From Citrus sinensis (lineage: Eukaryota; Streptophyta; Magnoliopsida; Sapindales; Rutaceae): a stretch of DNA of 64,000 bases. The notes under the pieces were generated by a model that saw only the letters and a list, made by a program, of their open reading frames with translations, did not search any database and was not told where the DNA came from. The position numbers and the translations under genes were made by a program. The DNA is taken from assembly GCF_022201045.2 (NCBI RefSeq), contig NC_068558.1:682001-746000 (forward strand), written 5' to 3'. Positions 55,490 through 64,000 of this stretch are shown one piece after another (positions within the stretch are counted from its first letter, which is position 1; every line of letters starts with the position of its first letter).

Positions 55490-58400
55490 ATGGAGGATGA
55501 AAAAACGAAATGGAGCGTTACGTACACGAAGCACGTTAAGCAAAAGAGGAAAGTTTATCAAGACGGTTTCTTAGAGCTTCACATGTCTACCAACAAGGTA
55601 CTTCTTTTAATCACTGTAACTAAGAATTCTGGTCATTCTTTAATTATATTGTTACGTTATAAGCTCATTCCTAGCTAATTGATTTTTAATTTGTTAATAT
55701 TAATGCAGATGAATCTGTATGATGAATGTGAGAAGCTATTGGAATGCAGAATCTTGAAGAAAGATGAAGTTGTTAGCTGTGGTCAATCGCTGACGTTTAA
55801 TGCTTATCTTGTCGATGTTGGGGATCCTGAAAGGGATTGTAAGCCTATAACCGATTTGAACTTTCGAATCAGAGATAAGAAGATTAGTGAGCAAAACTTG
55901 AGAAATAATTCTATATCTTCTGGTATCATTTTCAAAATCCGTCCTCTGAATTTATTTAATATCTTGAATACTTAATCATGTTTCCGTTTTGTTGCCTTAC
56001 ATCGTTCCTTTTCCAATTTTAGGAGACAGAAAGATTGATGTAAAGAAGAAAAAAGCACAGCTAAGTCCATCACAAAAATTTATTAGAGGTTAGTTTAAAT
56101 ATATATATGCCTAATTTGATTGATGCAAGGCAGCATTTGTTTGTGAATACAGATTGATGTATTTCTGCATATTGAATTGATGAGTGATAATAATTAATTT
56201 AGGTTGGATTATAATTAATATGTTGACAAGTCATTCATAAAAGGTAACCTCATATGTGACATGCAGAGACCTCTACGCCTAATGCTGGTTATTGAGCATT
56301 CAGTATAGTAGTCTTATAAATGTTGTTTGTATTTCAGATTTCAAGAAGAGGGAACTGCATAAGTATGGAACACCAAGGAGTAGTCCGGAGACTACAAAAT
56401 CTGAAACAACAGGTCAGTTATTGCCTTACTGCTTGTGCCTCTTAATAAATGTAGGACATTTTTTCCAACTTGTTAAATTATATGCTCGTTGTTTATTTTC
56501 CGTGGATCTGATGATATAGAGAATTGCTTTAATGAGTCAGTGCTGAATTATTGCATCTCACATGTTATATTATCTCTCACGGGTGTTTTACAACTTCCAC
56601 TTATGTCCAGTTACCTTCGTTTTCTACAGTTTGGTTAACATGTCATTTCACTAGTGCAGAATGGAAGGTCCTTTACACTTCTCAAGTAACTCAAAAGGCC
56701 AAGAAATACCATGATGGTTTTTTACGCCTTGCAGCTTGTGGAACCCTGGGAAGGCAGGTTGTACTCCTAAACTTCTCAAGTCTTTCCCCAACTCAAGGCC
56801 AATCATCTTGCCCTTTTTATCTCAATAAATTGTCCACTATACTTCAAATTGTTAGTCAATTATTTTTGTCCTATTACTCTCTATTAAGTCAATCTATCAT
56901 ACTGTAGTGGAGCTTTTGTTCTGTGGTATGAAGTTGAGTCAGGCCCATCATAACTTAATTATAGGTTGTCTGTTCAGATTATGCTGTTTGATGAAACAAG
57001 GAAACTCTTGGACAGCAGATTTCTTAGGAGAGATGAAGTAATAAGATCTGGTGAATCTGTATCATTTGATGGTCATTTAGTTGAAATTGGTGAGTGTGAA
57101 GACATCCATGAACCCTTAGCCAACTTGAAGGTTCAAAGAAGCAGTTGCAACATTGCTGAGAAGTCAGAAGAAATGCAGAGACAGCAAAAATGTATTAAAA
57201 TCAATAACTCTGATGGTGAGGGTTACCATGAATATTCTGACTTTTGAAACCATTGTCTTATGGTGATTGTTGATCTATTATTGTTTCTCCCATTTCAGTC
57301 AGATGCTTAAATACTGTTTGATTTTCAACTTTCCCTTAGTCTTACAAATTCATGGTTCCAGATGATGCCCTATAGCCTAAGAAACTGTTGAAATTTTTCA
57401 GTGTTCAAGAGGGGGGAAGTGCCCGCCTGTGGAGCATGCCAGAATAATCCTGTCACAATGGAGTCTATTATAACTGGTAATTTTGTGAATCCGCTGCTGA
57501 ATCGAAAATAGTGAAATGTCTGAACTGTTATTCTGCCCAGTCATATACATTTATTGACACTTTTCTTTAATTCCAAATTGACACTTCATGCTATATGTTT
57601 CAAATGACTAAAATTTCATTATTAGCAGAAGCAAATGGATGACTTGAAGCTCGTACAGTATCAAGATGTCCTTTGGGGTTTATTGCATTTGTTCTTTTTG
57701 GTCTAATATCCTTCTCTCTTTTCCATTTCCTCTTTCAATGTAGAATGGCAGGTCATGTACACTACACATGTAACTCAAAAAGCCAAGAAGTATCATGATG
57801 GTTTCCTAAAACTAGTTATTTCTGGATCCCTACAGAGACAGGTTGATATTATAATGATTATAATTTATTTTTTCAGAAGGCCAGTGATCTTGGTTTTATG
57901 ATCCAAGAATCTAATTGAACTTGTGTGCTTGGTGGCCACTCCAAAAGTAGCTCCCCACTTCCCAATCTTTGTTTTGTGATAAATGAAGATGCCTTTATGT
58001 TTAATACAGATTTCTGCCTTTTCAGTCATTTTAGAGGTGTGGCTAATGCTAACAATTTCTTTTTTGGGTATCTATTTAGGTCAAGCTGTATGATGAAGGC
58101 AGGAAACTCTTAAATAGTAGGTTCCTAAGAAAGGAAGAAATAATAAGATATGGTGAATCAATAGCATTTGATGCTCATTTAGTTGACATCGGAGAACCTC
58201 AAGCAAACCTTCAAGTCCAAGTGGATATGCATATTCAAGAAAACAACCACAACGTGTTTCAAAATGCTGGGATGATGCGCAGAAATCAGAATTTTCTTAA
58301 AGCCGACAAATCAGGTAAACTAACACTAGCTTTTATGCATAAAATTTTGTGTTCCTTTTTGTAGTTAGGCATGATCTTTCTCATGATCAACCTTCATGAT

Positions 58401-59079
58401 AATTGTCTTCAATGTGCAGGAAAACCTCAAAGCGAGGCTTCCTCAAGGGAAATTGCCGATTCATCTTGTAGCATCTCTGCTGTAGATGGGAGCAAACTGA
58501 GCAAGGATGTCCCCGCAAACAAGCCTTTACGTGATTGTATGCTCATTCTTGCCTGGTCCATCCAGTGCATCAACTTTATTCGAGTTTGAGTCATTGTAGT
58601 TTTGGTGATTTGTAACTTCAAGAATCATATGTGCAGCCATTCAGATATTGTCCATTCTCCAAAGACCTATGGATGTGAGGAGCAATGATGCAGGGTCTAC
58701 TGATAACAGCATGATGGGGCAACTATCATCCAGTAAGGGCCTTAAAGGTTCAGACGTTGTTGTAGATGTTCCTGACGGTAATCAAGAATCATGTAAAAAG
58801 GGCATTGGTGGACCAAATGAAGTTGAGGACATTGAAAATTGTCCTGATCTTATGTCCTATAAATGTAAGTTTAGGAAGTACTTGTTCTTTTGCATTATTC
58901 GCGGTTTAGTATTCCAAATTAGACAACTTTAATGTATTAATTAATTATAGAAAATCTGACGTCGGTTGGATTGTGCAGCTATGGCTATTGGGCCTGGTGA
59001 TAATAGAGGCATTAGTTCTGAGGAAGCTAAGTGTGCAAGCAAAGTGGATAAATTACCAAGCTTCGACCTGGGATTTTGA
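55490..59079 (+). CDS. Protein with three tandem DUF2439 (ZGRF1-like N-terminal) domains, 12 exons
   Basis: Exons 55490-55597, 55709-55922, 56023-56088, 56338-56412, 56660-56757, 56978-57215, 57402-57476, 57744-57841, 58080-58314, 58420-58536, 58637-58864, 58979-59079. All are GT-AG, phases close, 550 aa. Three units share the pattern W-x-V-x-Y-T-x-x-x-x-x-K-x-x-x-Y-x-D-G-F-L, then LYDE..KLL..R.L...E, then F.A.LVDIGE. They are encoded by exons 1+2, 5+6 and 8+9. The tail is acidic/Ser-rich and ends LPSFDLGF. In animals and fission yeast this domain heads ZGRF1/Dbl2 proteins, which act with DNA helicases in recombination repair. There is no helicase or zinc finger here, so the function is unknown; a nuclear DNA-repair role is only an inference. 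Confidence 0.88.
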
Positions 59080-59384
59080 GCATGGGATACCACATAATGT
59101 ATGTTATGTTCGCTCATCTGGTCGACGCAATAAATCTTTGACTGACAAACATGTGCAAGCATATAATTCATTCGTTTGTAATTCTTGTATTGTTGCCTTA
59201 GTCTAAATTCTAATTGGCCGTTGAAGGAGCTGATCTGGTAGACCGGTAGTATTGCTTTGACCCCCGCTTTGTTTATAAATTGGGCTTTGGCCCATAAACC
59301 TTTAGCGTTAAGGAGACGAAGACCCATTCATTTCTTAGGCTCTTATCTGAAAGGTCCAAACATGTCTCCAGTTTTTCCTTATTT
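59080..59384. other. Tail-to-tail gap between the DUF2439 gene and ABIL
   Basis: 305 bp between two convergent stop codons; the 3'UTRs of both genes must share or overlap this stretch. No other feature seen. Confidence 0.6.
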
Positions 59385-61174
59385 TCAGTTCTCGTCTAAA
59401 AATTTGTACAACGCAGAATCCTTTCTCGGATTGCGCATGCTCAGCAAGGCCTTAAATAGTCGTTTGCTTTTGCTCGAATATTGCTCAAATTCTTTGCTCC
59501 TGTCTTTTTCAGCATTCGTTGACAAAGAAACTGATCTTCGGGGCTCGGAGGGATACTGCAATTTGAAGCAAACCACTCGAGTGAACAAGTATATAGCGCA
59601 TCGTACATTAAAATAATAAAAACCCCAAGAACCTTTTTGAATACCTACCCGGCGATTGGCGCTAGAATTGCTAGGAGAGGGAGATCTCTTAAGAAGAGAT
59701 CCTAAACGCGTAAGAGAAAAATGGAGTGGAGAGGCTGCTCGTCTCTCATTCTCTGATTTCAAAAGATACATAATCACTAGTTTAGTACATAGTCTCCAGC
59801 AACAACAATTTAAACATAATAAAAGTACTATTGCTAAACAAAATTCATTAACACAGACCTGGTTTTCGGTTGTTTGAATTTCTTATGAAAGACAAGTTCC
59901 CTTGCCTTGAAAATTGTTGTGGAGATTGTAATGTGGAAAGCATTTCTCTGCAGAGAGTACAATCTTGGTGAGACTATGGACACAAGATTCAACGAAAAAT
60001 GAAACTCTCCTGTGATAAAGATTACCTGACATATAATGAAGGGCTCTCCATAGTTGTTGCTTGTGCAACTACGTAAAACAATCATACCAACAAATCAAAA
60101 GATTTTTTTTAAGTAGTTCAACATTGGACATGATCACGCATGAAACATTAATTTTGCATAATCAAGATTGAAGACAAAAATTACCACTTCTAAACTGACT
60201 GCAACACTCCTCTTCAGCACTCAGGCTGCTACTGTGATACCTTGATGTGGGCTGCCCAAAATCATCTGTAGTCTCTTCATCTGCATAATCATGTCAACAG
60301 TTCAACACATTTTCCTTTGTTGTGCTTTTAAATTCAAAGGTTCAATGAAGGCAAAAGAGCAAACAAACAAATAGTGAATTAATAAATAAAAAGTTAAGTA
60401 GGGAATTTTCCTGGAAAGATGTAACGCTTATGGTGCTTGGGAGTTAATATTATTGATGATTGTTGACAAAGGCCCGCTTGGTTGATGAAGTCTTGATATG
60501 ATTTTACTCTCGAAGTTGCCAGGCAAAAAAAAAAAAAATTGTTACCGACATTGTAAGCAACTAATTTTTTTGTTTTGGTATTTCTCTTCTGTGAAGAGAA
60601 AGCACTTTTACAATTAGCAGAAAAGAGAAGGTGGGGGTACCTGTTCCAGGCAAGTGAATTGAAGCTCTGTTTCAGAAACTTCACCAATCTTTTCATCTAA
60701 AAGGTTGTTGACTTTAAACGCTACAGAACCCAAGTGGTCCACTGTATTGATCAAGGCCTTGATGGCGTAATCTTTTAAAGTCTCCACCACTCTGCACATT
60801 TCTAACAAAAATAAATTTTCATTTACAAAATGAACATCCACGTTGCAGCATGAACATGGGATATTTTGACTGCGTGACTCACATTTGTTTCTGATTCTGT
60901 TTCATGTAGGATACTTCAAAAAAATCTGCTGCAGAGCACAATTGTTTCCTTAAGTTCTTCAAATCCTAAAATGAAAAAGATAAAAAACAAAACATCCCGT
61001 GTCAGGAAAATGAAATACAAATCCCTAATGAGAATAACACAAAGATGATCATGATTGCAAAGAGAAATGTGAAGAGACCTTTAGCGTGTCTGAAAATATC
61101 AAGCTTTGCTGCATAAAGAGTTCATCGTGATTGGAAGCTTTTTGAAGATCACAAAATGAGGAAGTTGAAGCCAT
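59385..61174 (-). CDS. ABIL: ABIL (Abl-interactor-like) subunit of the SCAR/WAVE complex, exon 4 splice sites abnormal
   Basis: Adaptor of the SCAR/WAVE complex that activates ARP2/3 actin nucleation in cell shaping. Exons (minus): 61174-61079, 60965-60883, 60791-60641, 60510-60411 (by homology), 60280-60185, 60068-60026, 59947-59859, 59752-59649, 59555-59385; phases close to 310 aa, the family length (ABIL2 is about 312). Conserved blocks are HDELFMQQSLIFSDTLKDL, VETLKDYAIKALINTVDHLG, PKHHKRYIFPG, LTRLGSLLKRSPSPS and KRLFKALLSM. Eight exons have normal GT-AG borders. Exon 4 does not: the in-phase acceptor would end CG and the donor would begin GA. Either two non-canonical sites, sequence error, or a decaying gene. 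The sequence resembles ABIL2/3 most. Confidence 0.75.
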
Positions 61175-62680
61175 TCTAAGATACTGATGAGTGATGAGAG
61201 CTGATACAAATTCACTACAGAAAGAACTTTAAATTTAATACCAAAATACCATAAACAAACACAACTAAAACAAAGTTGAAAGAGAAACTTTATAAGCTCA
61301 ATAGTCTCTTAAGTTACCCAGCGATTTTTTTTTGAGAATAATAACTTTTGACTGAAAGAATGGGTAGTTATTTCAGGATGTAGAAATCATGCAAGCTGGC
61401 TGGCTAAAGTTCGTAATTATTGGAAGGTGACAAAGGTCATCAAGGGGACAAGAAGAAAGCAGAGGAAATTAGAAAGTTTGATTATTGTAGTAAAAAGTTC
61501 AACTTCCCTCGTCAAAGCAAAAGTACCAGCAGTTGGGGTTGTTGCTCCTATTTCTTCTATAGGCTAATGCGAGAAATTGAGAACGATTGCTTTGTAAACG
61601 GGACGGTGTTAGATTCATAAAATTCGGCCACATGTCGGCCATGTGGTGGTTTGATTACATTTTCAAATATGGCCGTGGGGCCCCGAGACAAGTATTGATT
61701 GCATCAGTGATGGTGATTGGTGAATACGCCTGAGTTAAGCAATCAAACCATTTTTGCTGGGAGATATTAATTCGGAAAGATGGAGTTGGTACAAAAGCAT
61801 GCAAAAAACCCATGAATGAGTTGAATGCGGCTAATGGCACAACCTCACAACCCACTTCACATCGTTTATAATTCTCGTCTGTAACAATCATGAGCGAGTA
61901 AATAGCCCATTCTTCATTTCAAGCGCGCGCTGTACTTCCTTGAATGTTCAGCCTACAGCCCTACCTCACTAATTAGTTATTACAACGACTTTAGCGATTG
62001 GCAGTAGCTACCAGCTAAGCTATTCCAATGGTCCTATTAGGCATTCGGGATTCGTGCCATTATAATGGATTTGACTGTACAAGTCTCACATTGAAAGTGG
62101 CTTAAGCTACATAAACAAGCAAGATCAAAACATGGCGTGCCCCGCGTGACATTCCAGTTCGAGTTCGATTGAAGCTTAACAGGAAGAATAATGTTAGAGA
62201 AGTCCCGAGTGTTTTTGGTTGTTGAGGGTTCATTATCGGACGGTTGAAATGCTCTGAGCCTCTTGACTTGTGCTAATAAAATTAGCTGATAGTCACTTTT
62301 CAACGTTCGCCATTGGATAATTAATAGTGGTTGCAATAGTCTAACCGTGCCTTCGTTCAATCCCTGAAATAGTTATCCCGTCGAAGATTATGTGCAGTAA
62401 TGACACTCGGTGCCAAATAAACCTCAGTTTGCCGATGAGATAAGACCAGTTTACAATATTTAACAAGAAAATAATCTTGCTTAAAACACGGGTCAATGTC
62501 AAAAGTTTCAACCCGAGCTCATGCTAACTAAAACACGGGTTCAATGAAAATGTCCCATCCAAATGGCCACGTAAAAAAATAATACAAAAATGAACAACAA
62601 TTTTAAGTTTAATGGCACTGCAAACAGCTTGGAGTGATGAAAATAGAAGCCAAAACAATAATGAAGCAAAGGAATGCTGT
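61175..62680. other. Region between ABIL start and RPN12 stop
   Basis: ABIL promoter on the minus strand and the RPN12 3'UTR (about 62400-62680). Short frames such as 61420-61620 (plus) and 61655-61891 (minus) show no recognised family. Nothing else supported. Confidence 0.45.
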
Positions 62681-64000
62681 TTAAACAATCCGCTCCAACT
62701 CTCTAGCATAACTGAGTGTCTGGTTGATGAGCTGCAAAGACGGTATCTCCTTGCAAGGTGCAGAATCTTTTGCCTTCTGGAAAAATACAAATCCATCCTT
62801 CATCTCCCACTCAGGGTGCTCCTGCATTCGAACAAACAAACTCACCTTTTAACAAACCACAGTAACGTAATTTGGTGCAATATTGACATGTTAAGATGAT
62901 GAGTAATATCTTATTATGTTCCAACTGAGCTAAGGACATTTGACAGCTCATTCATCTTAGTACAAAATAAACACCTACATATCCTTACATAAATTCGGTT
63001 GGCAAGTTTAATTGGACATAAAATCAACGCAACCGAAAATGAGCTATGTTCCAAAGCTTTACCTCCTTGACATATTCCAAAAGCTCTTGGTCAGAAGTGA
63101 ACAGCAACATTTGGCGGGCATCTTTAATTGAAAGATAATCATATGCCTTCTCACTACATCCAGCTATCTCATCTCTAGAAGCAACAGAATAGAGACAAAA
63201 AAAAATAAGCATATGCCTGAATAGATGGAAACATCAGACAAGTAGGTACAATATTCTAGAAAATAGAATTCTACATAACTTGGGTCATCTGGTGAGGCAG
63301 ATTAAACATAGGATTTGAACAAAATCTAGAATCAAGCCTCTTCTAAGATTGCATATCAGTAAATTATAAGAGATATCAAACCAACAATGTCCTAAAAAAA
63401 AAACAGTCCACATTTACCATGAAAGAAAAATAAGGAAAAAGAAAACCTCAATACCAAACAGGAAAGTTGTAACAAGGAAATTGAAATATAAAAGAATAGA
63501 TGTGACAAGTTAGGTTATAGACCATCAAAATGCACCGTGTGCATGGTGTTAAAATCATGACCTAAATCTCACTTTCATATCATTGCTAGAGGAAACAGCC
63601 TCTAAATGCCTACTTATTGCTATTAGTTGCCACCTTAGCTGAACATCTGTTGGTCATCACAGTATAAAACATTCACTGAAGTCACACAGTTTTACCTTAC
63701 TGTCTTAGCTAGGAGATCCATGAAATAACCATAAGTTTCATTAGGTACATTCTGTTTGGCACTCAAGACACGATTATAAGCCCCTTCCATAAATGATTGC
63801 TCCAACTCCACCGCGTGCTTGATGCAAGGATTCTCCAATGCAGTAGATGAAAGCAGTTCCAGTTCAGTATGGAATTCAGCAATTCTGTTCTGGACTAAGA
63901 GTCTCAACAAGTTAAGACCCAAAATCATGTACTCATTTGGGGATGGTGGAAGGCGCTTCCTGTTCCATCAAAACAAAGTCAGCTCATATTCACATTTCAG
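62681..64000 (-). CDS. RPN12A: 26S proteasome non-ATPase subunit RPN12 (C-terminal part; gene continues beyond the window)
   Basis: Lid subunit of the 26S proteasome regulatory particle. Exons inside the window (minus): 63959-63696, 63174-63063, 62821-62681; GT-AG junctions in phase, together about 171 residues ending at a TAA. Landmarks are RLPPSPNEYMILGLNLLRLL, LEQSFMEGAYNRVLSAK, DEIAGCSEKAYDYLS, ARQMLLFTSDQELLEYV, FVFFQKAKD and the C-terminus LINQTLSYARELERIV, as in plant RPN12a. This covers the PCI/winged-helix half. The N-terminal ~95 residues lie past position 64000; 63960-64000 is intron. Confidence 0.95.

Noticed and set aside
60026-60068. A 16-bp GTAATC...CACAG 'intron' after ABIL exon 6
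   Set aside because: Far too short to be spliced; the 78-bp intron 59948-60025 with an acceptor at CTGCAG keeps phase and homology.

Overview
This is nuclear DNA from a flowering plant, almost certainly a woody eudicot. All genes have short GT-AG introns, the intergenic DNA is AT-rich with many microsatellites and small DNA transposons, and the proteins are plant-specific (NIN-like protein, SWEET, plastid beta-amylase 9, CDKE, CMU/kinesin-light-chain-related). A citrus relative is my best guess from memory of the proteins; the sequence alone does not prove it.

Layout. (1) 86-3225, minus: complete 8-exon BiP gene (ER HSP70 ending in HDEL), with a 16-bp unfolded-protein-response element 75 bp upstream of its TATA box. 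(2) 7365-11000, plus: importin beta-1 with a 5'UTR intron and one coding intron. (3) 12518-15433, plus: plastid beta-amylase 9-type protein in four exons. (4) 15.4-25.3 kb: repeat-rich intergenic DNA with a decayed LINE RNase H piece, two 869-bp hAT-type elements in opposite orientation (each with a perfect 8-bp target duplication), an AT-rich MITE and long microsatellites. (5) 25325-28301, plus: CMU/KLCR TPR protein. (6) 33133-35334, plus: SWEET7-like sugar transporter. (7) 37081-41143, minus: NLP7-type nitrate-response factor. (8) 41.3-52.2 kb: intergenic DNA with a MITE, a tRNA-like SINE piece, a 112-bp near-perfect hairpin and a 987-bp hAT element carrying a broken transposase C-terminus. 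(9) 52423-53856, minus: CDKE/CDK8 kinase. It is divergent from (10) 55490-59079, plus: a 12-exon gene of three tandem DUF2439 (ZGRF1-like) units. (11) 59385-61174, minus: ABIL subunit of the SCAR/WAVE complex, with an abnormal exon 4. (12) 62681-beyond the window, minus: 26S proteasome subunit RPN12, C-terminal part only.

The genes do unrelated housekeeping and regulatory jobs (ER folding, nuclear import, starch breakdown, cellulose/microtubule coupling, sugar transport, nitrate signalling, Mediator kinase, actin nucleation, proteasome); nothing suggests a co-functioning cluster. The best candidates for something undescribed are the triplicated DUF2439 gene, the ABIL copy whose exon 4 lacks canonical splice sites at both ends, and the mobile-element structures. 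All coding models were built by joining exons by hand; phases close for every gene, with the ABIL exception described.
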